DNA of 23,874 nucleotides from Saccoglossus kowalevskii. Taxonomy: Eukaryota; Hemichordata; Enteropneusta; Harrimaniidae. The notes under the pieces were generated by a model. It was not told where the DNA came from. It searched no databases and worked only from the letters and a program-made list of their open reading frames with translations. Position 1 is the stretch's first letter. Every line of letters starts with the position of its first letter. The stretch spans positions 486,724-510,597 of the forward strand of contig NW_003141807.1 of assembly GCF_000003605.2 (NCBI RefSeq), read 5' to 3'. Of the stretch, positions 8,101-16,768 are shown piece by piece. The position numbers and the translations under genes were made by a program.

Positions 8101-11068
8101 ATGACGCAATACGTTACCTCTTAAAATTACTCAAACGAGCTTTCAGTGCACACGATTTACGAGTTGTGACAGATGTCGCATCGTTATCCGCATATGAAAT
8201 AATGACTGGATTGGCAAACTTTGCCAGCGATGAAACGAACAACGAGCACATGGTTAAAAATGGATGTCTTCCTATTTTTGTTGACATTCTTCGGAAAGGA
8301 GATAAACCTGCACATGAATGCATATGCTATATTCTTTGGTCCCTGGCAATGATGGGTTGCTTTAAAAGGGAAATCCAACAAGAGAAAGGGTTGAACAAGG
8401 CCTTAACAGACATCATGGAAGGAAGTAATGGTTATCTAAAACATTTAACAAAATGTCTTTTTGATTCCTTAACAGGTAAGTGACAAATCTCAAGGTTATT
8501 GTAGAGCTTGAACTAAACAACACTAGTCACATTCAAAATATGGTTTTCTTTCTTGCAATAATCACAAATTCAAATATATATGATGTATTTTTATTTTTGT
8601 TGTAATATATGTTCATTTAATTCATAAGCAGTTACTGGGAGGAGAGGTCCATGTAAATACAAAATGTTGTGTGAGCGGTATAAGAACTCATTAAAATTAT
8701 CAGGTAAGTTCTGTTATCTGAAATAAAACTTATTCAGGAGCAATCAAAAAACTTTCTACCAGTGACTTTTATCTGATTCTTTGCTCTAGAGGAATTCTTT
8801 GACAAACGATATAACATGTGTTACTGTGCTTCGTGTCACGTTGAAAGAAATGACAAGCTATATTATTTGCGGGGAAAACCAGCACGCCCATATGCTCTCC
8901 CAATCGGCTGGTGCAGATTTGCACTCAAGTAAGTAATCACCAATGATATGGCGTTTTAATTATTACGCAATATATAAATATTTGCATGTGATGTAACGAT
9001 TACTCCAACACGCTAGGATATACATAAGTTTTAGGGAACTCTTAGAAAGAACACAAATATCGCCGCCAATATGCAACATCATTCGAAAAACGTTAATGCA
9101 ATAAATCTAAAATAAATTCTTCTTATGCTTAATGTGTGTTTGTGTGAATTAATAATAAAACATGTTAAGCCTAACTATTATGCGTTTGGTATACCTCTAC
9201 AGAATCCCATGTCGAGCAGGCCCACTCGATATTTTTACTAAGTGGCATGTTGCTTTCCATGGTACTCAAATACAGAGTGTTAAACCAATTTTGGAATCTG
9301 GAGGCTTATGTATTCCTGGCAAGTAATTATATAATTTATAACAATTAATCAAGTGTTGTACTTCATACGTTTCGCGCATAATTGCTTAGAGCATGATTGA
9401 ATTGTGGCACATTCCCGTAATCTGTAGATGTTTAAATTGTTAAAATTATAAAACATTTTTGTGTGATTAATTGTGAACGTATTTGATTTGTAAAAATATT
9501 CTTTTTTGATGAGTTATATTATCTATATGTATGAGTTATATGATAGTTATAGTATATGAGCCATATTGTGGTTAACTGACATTATATTGTTTGTCATTTT
9601 TTAATAATGTACACTATATTGTTTAATGTATACAGGTGACGCATTGATGGGTGCCGGGAAATTGAAAGTACGTGAAGGACATTTTTCTTCAACTAGGAAA
9701 CCCGAAGGTTTTGATTATAAACAGATATTCTTGTCGCCAAGTATCAGATATTGTAAGCATAATGCTTATGCAAAAATAGCTAGGTAAGTTTTGCTATAAA
9801 ACTTGTATTTTCTCATACATATATATGTAAGAGATTATTTTTTGTGCTATACTTAGTTGCATTGTAATAAAATTGAAACGTGCTTTCAGAACAGTGTGTC
9901 GTGCTGCGTTGCTACGTGGTAATGACAAAACCCCACTACACTGGACTTGTTATTTGCTTGAGACAGGAGTGAGTGACAATGCATTATAGAGGAACGCCGT
10001 GCACTCACTATTATACACACTGTTTTGTTTGTAAGTTAAACAAAGTGAGGATGTAACATTGACGTTTAAATACATAGAAAGCATAATTGAAGGGAAGGCT
10101 TATCAAATCGATGTTTCGTCCACACAATCCAGTCGATGTCCAGTATTTCTCTCGGTGAAAATTAATTGAACTTAATCATTGTCAGTTGCCTCACAGTGTC
10201 CCTAGAATTTGAAATATAATAGAACAATTGCGCGGATTAGAATACTAAGGCCACCGACAATCGAAACCAGCAATTACAGCACATCACATAATAATGCACA
10301 AAAACAGAACCATATCATTACATTTGCTTCAGCGTCAGAGTAAACTGACCCCAGAAACGAAGAGTGATCGAGTATACAAACGATCACAGTCATGACTTTG
10401 ACTCAGATACATTTTTTCGGACACTTCTCCTATTGGAAATAACAATTTTCAAACTGCTGATATCTATTTTAATATTTCATGTTTTATCGTTATCATTCTA
10501 AGAGCACATTTGTTGTGCAATTTAAGAATGGGGGAATTGCAATATATTTGAAAGAAATGTTTAACGTTTTATAATGTTTGCATATACTGTCCTTTCATTT
10601 GTAATAGAGTAACATTGTATTCGTTTCAACTGAATATATTGTTGTTCTCATTAATGTCGATAGCGCTTCATTTAGGAAACGTACATACATTAATCTATTC
10701 CGTAAATTAGCTTGTATATATGGTTACTCATTTGAAATTTGTCAATTGTGTACAATTTTTTGCCCCCTCCCCCATAAGTCGAGTATTACTCAGCGTTGAG
10801 CATATATGTAATACGTTTATTATTTCACATTTACAGTTTTCTAGATGAGAAAACCAAGAAAACATACAATTCTAAGGTAGCGTTTCAGGTTAGAATCCTA
10901 CCAGGCAGTTACACCGTTGGCCAAGAAACAATTGGAGCAAAGTCTACAATTGATCGCATGTTTGACAACCGGGAAATTGAATGGTGTACCAAAGAACGCC
11001 CGAGTGTAATTTTGACTGGGTTACTCGTCAATTTAAGGGTTATTGATGAAGAATATGAAATTGTTTAA
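3587..11068 (+). CDS. Copy A gene: SPRY-NHR-helical repeat-ART protein, NEURL4-like
   Basis: Predicted coding exons: 3587-4083, 5059-5186, 5332-5434, 5584-5782, 5962-6121, 7014-7028, 7355-7808, 7902-8475, 8632-8703, 8790-8928, 9203-9318, 9636-9783, 10837-11068 (stop TAA). All junction phases agree and all introns are GT-AG except the GC-AG intron starting at 9319. Restoring the one frame loss, the length would be about 946 residues. Domains: MGxxxSK N-terminus, SPSB-like SPRY (about 40-210), NHR (about 210-362), ARM/HEAT-like helices (about 385-710), Cys-rich linker (about 711-782), ART-like domain (783-946). The start at 3587 was chosen for its Kozak context (A at -3, G at +4) and the myristoylation motif; the frame stays open back to the acceptor at 3548. 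A net 4-nt loss near 7755 in exon 7 brings an immediate stop, so this copy may be a pseudogene, a sequencing error, or a truncated SPRY-NHR protein. The family name comes from recognising the C-terminus; the full architecture differs from vertebrate NEURL4, which has six NHR domains. Confidence 0.85.
4084..5058 (+). other. Intron 1 of copy A gene
   Basis: 975 bp from a GTGAGG donor to an acceptor after a long T tract. It aligns with 18230-19282 with several indels. A short open frame at 4822-5058 runs into the exon but is disrupted in copy B, so I treat it as chance. Nothing else is recognised. Confidence 0.7.
5332..6121 (+). CDS. Copy A exons 3-5: neuralized homology repeat (NHR)
   Basis: Exons 5332-5434, 5584-5782 and 5962-6121. 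NHR landmarks in order: an N-terminal YTFDTNFNEYMEITFSGR strand region, RRILTSNPLR (the 'R.S.F..G..FS.RPL' position), EVRVDAVVPG, LEIGITTKTGE (NHR '.RLGFT..DP'), MWSGLHVFENG, then GDTIGVERHRDDSISFYFNGE, the most diagnostic NHR segment ('GD.VGV....G.L.F.VNG'), and VYGSIEMCEETHRVTIC. In other NHR proteins 'NLD' is followed within a few residues by 'GD.VGV'. That supports starting exon 5 at 5962 (acceptor 'ctatccag') and not at the earlier 'tttctag'. NHR domains bind substrate proteins in ubiquitin-ligase adaptors. The domain ends in phase 1 at a GTGAGT donor. Confidence 0.86.
6122..7354 (+). other. Introns around the microexon, copy A, with TATA-like motif
   Basis: DNA between the NHR and helical-repeat exons, holding the microexon at 7014-7028. 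CTATATAAAG at 6975-6984 is conserved at 20958-20967 and lies about 30 bp upstream of the microexon acceptor. It could be an internal promoter for a shorter protein without SPRY and NHR, or simply A/T-rich intron. Nothing else recognised. Confidence 0.45.
7014..7028 (+). CDS. Copy A microexon, 15 nt
   Basis: A 15-nt segment flanked by a strong acceptor ('ttttttttcag') and a donor ('gtaata'). Copy B has the same arrangement at 20994-21008. Inserted in phase 1 between the NHR exon and the helical-repeat exon, it adds five in-frame residues (HSYKS in A, HSNKS in B, counting the split first codon). Skipping it also keeps the frame, so it may be alternatively spliced. Confidence 0.6.
7355..8475 (+). 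CDS. Copy A exons 7-8: ARM/HEAT-like helical region, frame broken
   Basis: Exons 7355-7808 and 7902-8475 join in phase 0. The product is rich in amphipathic helices with ARM-like phrasing, such as 'GCLPIFVDILRKGDKPAHE' followed by 'CICYILWSLA', and 'RLFGDHLAKIGAAEELTKLL'. I see about five or six helical repeats but cannot assign them to one Pfam family. Compared with copy B, exon 7 lacks four bases in two 2-nt steps near 7754-7760, so GGA TTG runs into TGA. Downstream the old frame resumes and exon 8 is fully open for 191 codons. That pattern fits a recent lesion or a base-calling error better than an old pseudogene. In NEURL4-type proteins this region would be a protein-binding scaffold (inference). 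Confidence 0.82.
8632..8928 (+). CDS. Copy A exons 9-10: Cys-rich linker and GWCRF motif
   Basis: Exons 8632-8703 and 8790-8928. The first encodes VTGRRGPCKYKMLCERYKNS. The second encodes EEFFDK, then YNMCYCASCHVER (a CxCxxC-like cluster that could bind zinc), then YALPIGWCRFALK. I recognise the GWCRF segment and the Cys cluster as the entry to the C-terminal domain of NEURL4-like proteins. The exon 9 acceptor is a tandem NAGNAG ('aagcag'), allowing one extra codon (Ala) if the first AG is used. The last exon ends in phase 2 at 'aa|gtaagt'. Copy B's counterpart ends at the same base, after which the copies soon diverge. Confidence 0.83.
9203..11068 (+). CDS. Copy A exons 11-13: ADP-ribosyltransferase-like C-terminal domain
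   Basis: Exons 9203-9318, 9636-9783 and 10837-11068. The domain reads WHVAFHGT...ILESGGLCIPG, then KQIFLSPSIRYCKHNAY, then VAFQVRILPGSYTVG and FDNREIEWCTKE. These correspond to the three parts of a PARP-like H-Y-E centre: His in FHGT, Tyr in SIRY, and Glu in the NREIEW strand. Human NEURL4 has been reported to have mono-ADP-ribosyltransferase activity, which agrees. The substrate here is unknown. The first donor is GC instead of GT (CCTG|GCAAGT); using it gives the expected IPGDA join, whereas the nearby GT gives a stop. The last intron (9784-10836) is 1053 bp. Stop TAA is at 11066-11068. I see no canonical AATAAA in the next 400 bp. Confidence 0.85.
9784..10836 (+). other. Last intron of copy A gene, with possible alternative exon
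   Basis: 1053 bp from GTAAGT to 'tttacag'. At 9890-9968 there is an exon-like stretch with a good acceptor (tgctttcag) and donor (GTGAGT). It continues the upstream phase with 26 open codons but its 79-nt length would break the frame of the final exon. Read through, it ends at TAG soon after. No other gene seen. Confidence 0.45.
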
Positions 11069-12675
11069 AAAAATATATGTGCAACAATGGATTTCAATAT
11101 TTCCAAATTATTAGTTCTCCAGTAGCTTTATATTTGTAATGTTAATTATTTTGCTATGCGTTAGGTTTGTAATAATCTAATACATGTATATGGTACATCG
11201 GATATCATATGTTTTCCAGTGTGCTAGTTATGTGTTAGTGATATCTTTGACGGATTAGGGAACCCAATTTCCTTCGAATCTCCAACTAAAGATGCACAAG
11301 CAATCAAGTATGAACCGTTTATACTATTCATCGTCTAAAGGTATATCTTTATACTATTCATCGTATATATATTTAAAAGTATACTCGGGCTTTTGGTCAT
11401 GATCATAATATTGATGATGCCCTCGTCTTCGGCTCTGGCATCTCTTGGACAGGCAACAAGTCGTGTTATTACGCTCACATACATGTGTTATTATTTAAAT
11501 ATTGTATTACTCACGTTTACTGCCAGAGCGTCATATTCATCTTTTTACATTATGTGTGTTCCTTTTGCAACTAAACGGTACATTGTGGGTGACATTTATC
11601 AATTGATGTAATAGTGCACGGACCAATTTCATTTTTGTAGATTTGGTATTAACTGTGAGAACTAATAATGTGTGGTACATTGTAAGGGTTTTCGTGTGTA
11701 TTGGTCAGGTCAGCTGAGTAGCTCAGTCAAATCAAAATTCAATTATAATTGATCGACGTGCACCTGTGTTTGTGAATTGTAATTTTTGCAGTTATGTCTC
11801 TCTCTATATTTGATTTCCATTATAATTTCACAAATATTTAATCAATTTATATCCAAAATGACCTAAAATTAAAATTGGATCACGAAAATTTTAATTTATG
11901 ATGCAGTTTGTGAAGATATCTTGAGCTGGGAAAATAATGAGTTTGTCAATGACCAATTGGTCAAGTAGCTATACATCATATATGACATATTACTGAATAT
12001 TCAACTATCATTTTCTTTTATGCGATGGCATATCTTACAAACGCTAAATTGAATATCAAGTCAATAGATTTATGTTTGTTAATCCACCAGATGTTTAAGG
12101 CATTGGTCAAATCAGATGATAAATAAATTAATTTCTGATAAATACACAAATATATTCAAGTAAATATTATATATCTACTTGCATAAACAAGAATGTTTTG
12201 AACTCAACGTCATTACGTAGCAATCACTGTTACAAGTTTTCATGAATTCGTAGTCTCTGTCAATAATCATTATTTATGTTTACATATGTTATGTACACAT
12301 ATTGTATCACTCACGTTTACTGTTAGAGCATCATATTCATCTTTATGTTTGTTCTATTTGAATCCTTTCGGAAAAACTATTAACAATAGTTCAATGGAAT
12401 TTTTTGACTAGTTGTTTTGTTTCGTTTTGTACTCGTTGATTGTTTTGTGTTGTTTAAGTAAATTCCCCATATGACCTTTCTACAACTACCTACGGTTGGT
12501 TTTATTTTTGATGGAATTAATTTTCGCTCGAAAGACTTCTTGGATGTTTTGTATGGAATTTATTTTCTGATTTTTGACGAGGTTGAATGTAAAATATAGG
12601 AAAACGGTATATTTGATGGATTTTATTTTTACTGAATCATTCCTGTAGCGAAAATTACTTGCAAGCAAAAATAAA
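11069..12675. other. 3' flank of copy A gene and intergenic DNA
   Basis: No gene seen. It contains a 17-bp direct repeat (tttatactattcatcgt) at 11318-11334 and 11348-11364, and a ~55-bp imperfect direct repeat at 11501-11555 and 12301-12355. A 72-codon open stretch at 11393-11611 overlaps the first member of that repeat and looks accidental. The 200 bp before the gap is A/T-rich with GCGAAAATTA-type words, but I could not assign it to a repeat family. Confidence 0.55.
11501..12355 (+). repeat. Pair of ~55-bp dispersed direct repeats
   Basis: The two members, 11501-11555 and 12301-12355, share 'attgtat.actcacgtttac' and then 'tcatattcatcttt' with a few mismatches. They are 800 bp apart. They may be ends or fragments of one unrecognised element. 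Confidence 0.45.
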
Positions 12676-12725
12676 NNNNNNNNNNNNNNNNNNNNNNNNN
12701 NNNNNNNNNNNNNNNNNNNNNNNNN
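12676..12725. other. Assembly gap (50 N)
   Basis: Exactly 50 N, a typical placeholder length, so the true size is unknown. It separates the copy A 3' flank from the DNA that leads into the retroelement. The tandem layout of the two gene copies rests on the scaffold join being right. Confidence 0.98.
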
Positions 12726-12960
12726 GATATGCCATCTCAAAATATTGGCTATTTACCAAACATTGGAACCCCTCCTACACATAAAGAAGTGGTGAATGAA
12801 ACCATGAAAGGAAATGTGACTCTTGAAGAGTGAGTGAGTAAGATAGCATTCAAACCAACTATAACTTAGCTATGACCAAGCAAGCAGCTCAATTGCAGGA
12901 TACAATGACAGTGAACATGCCAGATAAAGTAAAAAATGGCATGCTGATATCTTAAGTAGG
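12726..12960 (+). other. Coding-like scrap abutting the gap
   Basis: Directly after the gap, 35 codons are open: MPSQNIGYLPNIGTPPTHKE and onward to a TGA at 12831-12833. After that, coding-like words continue in broken form (LAMTKQAAQLQ). Its flavour is that of a repeat-associated ORF common in invertebrate genomes, but I cannot name a family. Probably a decayed element. Confidence 0.3.
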
Positions 12961-13249
12961 ACGTGAAAGGATGAAGTGGAATGATGACTAAATGCTTAGA
13001 TGAAAGCAAAGACCAACTTAGCTTTTGTAATCAAGAGCAATATCCAAGGTAAAGATTAAACACTTTTTCAGCGGGAGACAAAAGACTTTAGAGGCAGATT
13101 GGTCTATCTTACTTATTCGTCTATTTAGTTTAAAACAATGCTTTCCTTTCACTATCTCTGCTTTCTTTCTTATTGGTCAGCATTTATGGTGCAGTAAAGA
13201 AGACATTTGAGTTGAAACTCAACAAGCAGTAGTTAATACATTAATAATC

Positions 13250-14608
13250 TTTGCTCTCGAGTAACGCACAAGCTATGAAATATAAACTGCATAAGCTGGT
13301 GATGTAGGAATGTTGCTATCGATATATGGAATGTTTAATAGCAAAATTAAAATCGTCACGCTTGTCATACAGCTTAGTATGCAGTTTTCAACTGCTGTCA
13401 AATTCGAGTAGTAGATCAAGATATGAAGCATAAATCAGTGTGACAGGAGTATCCTTAATTTGAAGTTCATTGGGATAATTAGTATGTAAATAACTACTGA
13501 ACTGTCGTCTTCAGTATACCTCTGTCTTGAATCTGTACGATTTTGAACAAAGTAGCAAGATATACGATTTGAGACTAAATACTTATATCGACGTCTACCA
13601 TTTTTGTAAAAGAAACATTGAACAATTAAATCCTTAAGCCTGTTTTTAAGTTGGGAATGTGGTATAAAGTGTGGAAAATGATATGTGTGTATATTATGGA
13701 TATTACTGAGAGAACGAGATTTTAAATTCTCCAGCAACTCTTTTGAGTTTTTCAAAATCGACATCTGATTAACCCCACTATGTGTATAAATCCTATTGCA
13801 ATATTTATGTAAGCTCTTCTTGACTGCAGTGAGTAGTGTTGTTGATAGCTTAAAAACTGGTTTTGTGAAACACTTACAGACCTAGCAATATATCTTTGTT
13901 CATAAGGGCACTTATGAAGTTTAGGTGTCCAGTAGAGAATTGCTCAGTTTTATAACCCGTTTACTATGAATATTACTGACGTTGATGGCATCGATGCCTT
14001 TGTTCAAACCAAAACATTTTCACAAAGGAGCATTTTGACTGCGATGTTTCTGCAGTACAGACAGGGTTAAATAATCTATTCCTGCCAATGTCTAAAACTA
14101 TTGAGATTAACCAATAAACCTTTAATAAACACGTCATGCCCATGGCTAGGTGACTTGTGGAAGAGATCCATTACATTGACTGAACTTCAACCAGGACTAG
14201 TAAGATTACTTGCACTGTCGATCTTGTCATTGCACCCATAAGGTGAAGCAGTACCTAACTCTCGAATCCAAAATTCTGCACTACCTCTGCTGAAATAGTG
14301 TACTCAACTGGGGACTGTTCATTGGGGTGATAGATTTTCTCATAATGCATGGAGAAAATGGAATGGTCTTGTTGGTTAAAATGCTGATATACCAGCTGAT
14401 TACCGCCATGAGTAATTTCGAAAATGTGACCGTTCATTCTCTTATTTAATTGTCCGCCTGTTTCACCCACGACAACAAGACCACAGAGTATACACTCTAT
14501 ACCATAACTAATGTTGGTTGGTTTGCAAGTAAGATCCTCCCGGACATTATCTATTAATCTAAGAAACGATTTATGACAGAAACTTAAACTAAAAATGTCT
14601 AAAATCAA
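13250..14608 (-). mobile_element. Decayed Penelope-like retroelement, Naiad-like domain order
   Basis: Read on the minus strand, a GIY-YIG endonuclease comes first (14608-14255): YGIECILCG, then VVVGETGGQLNKRMNGH, then HFNQQDHSIFSM and a C-terminal FG. A linker follows (about 14103-13977) with LDIGRNRLFNPV and FVKMFW. Reverse-transcriptase pieces come next (about 13830-13435): KYCNRIYTHSGVNQ, IPHSQLKNRLKDL, YKNGRRRYKYLV, YTEDD and an IPM motif. Further on (about 13345-13250) is PYIDSNIPTSPAYAVYIS, a thumb-side segment. Canonical Penelope elements have the endonuclease after the RT; here it precedes it, and a CxxC sits inside the GIY-YIG core, as described for Naiad elements. It is interrupted several times and the catalytic palm segment is not visible, so it is an inactive, moderately old copy. 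Confidence 0.75.
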
Positions 14609-14754
14609 CTACAACTAGAATACTATATTAAAGCCTTTTTGAACTATTATTTCTTAGCCACGGTATCCACAATTATCAACAAGTTTTTTATAATCAAATA
14701 ATTAAATTAAGGGTTTTTAATATTTTTATTTCCAATTAATAGTTACATAATTTG
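14609..14754. other. Short A/T-rich spacer
   Basis: Between the retroelement fossil and the left edge of duplication copy B. It is very A/T-rich and has no recognisable feature. Confidence 0.5.
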
Positions 14755-16263
14755 TTAGTCAAAGAGATCCCATAAAAGGCTCATTAAAAAAACAGATACG
14801 CATTGAATAAGATTAGTATTGTGATGTTATGATTCAAGATACTAATGGGAAAGCTATAAAATTTAACATTTAAGGCAGCCTTTACGGGAGATGGACAACT
14901 TTAATGCACATACATGTTTAATTAAATCATATAATATTAATTTATTATATCTATTACCAGCAATTAACTGTGCAACTAACATACACGAACAATGGATCTA
15001 TCCATCCATTGCTATGATAAGAAATAAAAATTCTGAAGCAGCTCTAAGTTATCAACTCCATGTATGTCAATCCATACAAAGAAACATAATAACAAATTGA
15101 ATTGTATGATAATTAATATTGTCAGACAATTTATTATAAAACTAGAAGGCAATCCGAAAGTACAAACTTCCACCACAGAAACAAGTAACTTATTCTTACA
15201 CATAACTTTAACATACTGTGTGTGTCTTTCATACGACAGAACACCTTTACTATATTTACATAAGCTTCTAATATCGACTTATAAAAAGAGGGAACAAGTT
15301 TTGTATTGAATAGTTTATGAGATTGTCGATTCCTGAAAATTCTATAGTAACTGCAAACAGGTCTCATGTAAAATCTTTGGTTAACAGTTTAAAATAATGC
15401 TCAAAATTTCTGTTACCATGAAAACAGGATAAACATCTGTACTGCTTTAAAACTTCAAAATTCAGAATTATTAACTTTGTAAGTTATAAATTAAATAATT
15501 CTCGAAATGTCCTTGCCAGAAAATACAACTGCGTTTAAAACCTCGATGGTGTCCAACCTTTTTATCAAATCCAGTAGAAGATCATCTTTTCGGTACTCGA
15601 ATCTTTACGATGACGGAACAAGTCAACTTATAAACATTAACCACAAACTAGTATATAATGTATATGAAAGTGGTTTCTGTGTAATTTAGGGATATATTAT
15701 TACTTGCTAATGTTGAATGTGCCTCTTATTGTCAAATCTAAGATTATAATCATATTAGTGTACTGTTTCGCAATTTATGGGATAATAAAGGATTATACTT
15801 AAAATTACTATTTTTGAAAAATTGTTCTCGTCACATTCATTTAATGTTCATTTCATTCACATTTATATATTACATTTTTTCATATTTGCCCGCTGAGGAT
15901 TTTTTCTGCACTAATCTTCATGAATACAAATACAAAGGCAATGTGTGTGTGTTTATAGAGCAGGCGGCTATATTTCTGTTTTCACAAAACCTTTTTTTCT
16001 GCTACGAAAGTGAAATACAAGTTATTGAATGACATTATCTACTAATGATCGAAATCGAAACATAAATCATATACCACCAGCACTAGTATTGACTTTTCAT
16101 GGGAACGAATTACCTAGATTGTCAGCATGAGAACCAACTTTCATTACTTCTTCCCAATATTAATAATTGCGACATTATTTTAATCATTTTCTCAATGATG
16201 GAAATTTTATGCAAACATTATTTGTGTAGTGTGTAATAATTCTGTCCATCTCTATTGTGTATT

Positions 16264-16464
16264 GTCATTGGGATACCAATGTTGGCTACTGTTGGATCTT
16301 CTTGTTCTACATATCACTGTGCCGACACATGTCACAGTTTAGTCTATATACTCTCGCAAACTAAGTGCTTTGATCGGCGGTATATCAACAAGATCTTAAT
16401 CGGACCCATAGCATGCCTGAATGAGTTGCACAAGTTAATTTTTATGTGTTCAACACTAAAGTAA
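16264..16464 (+). other. Conserved open segment of unknown nature, copy B
   Basis: Counterpart of 1745-1906. It reads CSTYHCADTCHSLVYILSQT, then FDRRYINKIL, and ends at TAA after SLK-like residues. It lies about 1.3 kb upstream of the copy B start codon. No function can be given. Confidence 0.3.
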
Positions 16465-16493
16465 TACATTGTGTACCTAAAAGGTGTATGACC

Positions 16494-16562
16494 TTATATA
16501 TTTGTTCGATAATAAAATACATCAGTATTTTATATATTTGTTCGATAATAAAATACATCAGT
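16494..16562 (+). repeat. 36-bp tandem duplication
   Basis: The unit beginning 'ttatatatttgttcgata' occurs at 16494 and again at 16530, with the second copy running to about 16562. Copy A has only one unit (about 1977-2010), so the duplication happened after the segment was copied. Confidence 0.8.
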
Positions 16563-16634
16563 GCCCTATGCCCTTAAACTGTCAGACTCGCTGACAGCGC
16601 AATTCGTCTATTTATGAATGTTGTTTGTCGAAGT

Positions 16635-16662
16635 CGGTCCTTCGGTCCTTCGCGGTCCTTCG
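16635..16662 (+). repeat. GGTCCTTCG short tandem repeat
   Basis: Three GGTCCTTCG units with a two-base spacer before the last. Absent at the matching place in copy A. Confidence 0.75.
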
Positions 16663-16753
16663 TTTTAGTGAGTACCCGAAGGAGTACCATTCGTTTGTGT
16701 CGCGAGTTGACTAACTGATGCCTTCCCGTACCAACAGATTTCCTTGGTCCATA

Positions 16754-16768
16754 TGACTCATTGACTCA
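16754..16768 (+). promoter_or_regulatory. Paired TGACTCA (AP-1/TRE-like) motifs, copy B
   Basis: The same paired heptamers as at 2143-2157, about 980 bp upstream of the copy B start codon. Conservation in DNA that otherwise carries many small changes is the only support for function. Confidence 0.4.

Larger units (their letters stand above)
1..8972 (+). repeat. Tandem segmental duplication, copy A
   Basis: This stretch aligns in the same orientation with about 14755-23056. The match covers upstream DNA, exons and introns: for example 'aaaaggctcatta' near 50 and 14773, and exon 1 at 3587 and 17733. The offset between copies falls from about 14.73 kb at the left to about 14.08 kb at the right because copy A holds extra DNA upstream of its gene (about 2650-3225). 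Similarity already exists near base 18, so the unit may begin left of the window. The match stops near 8972, inside the intron before the first ART exon, where copy B enters a hairpin. Copy A continues with three more exons to 11068. Confidence 0.93.

Noticed and set aside
8114-8323. Minus-strand open frame present in both copies (also 22162-22371)
   Set aside because: It lies fully antisense to a strongly supported exon and is preserved only because the exon is.
11393-11611. 72-codon open frame in intergenic DNA
   Set aside because: Overlaps a dispersed repeat, has no splice or domain signals, and is not preserved in the second repeat member.
12486-12740. Minus-strand open frame across the N run
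   Set aside because: It is open only because N codons are not stops; the flanking text is low-complexity.
16310-16340. CADTCH as a cytochrome-c haem site
   Set aside because: The spacing is C-x3-CH, not CxxCH, and there is no cytochrome context.
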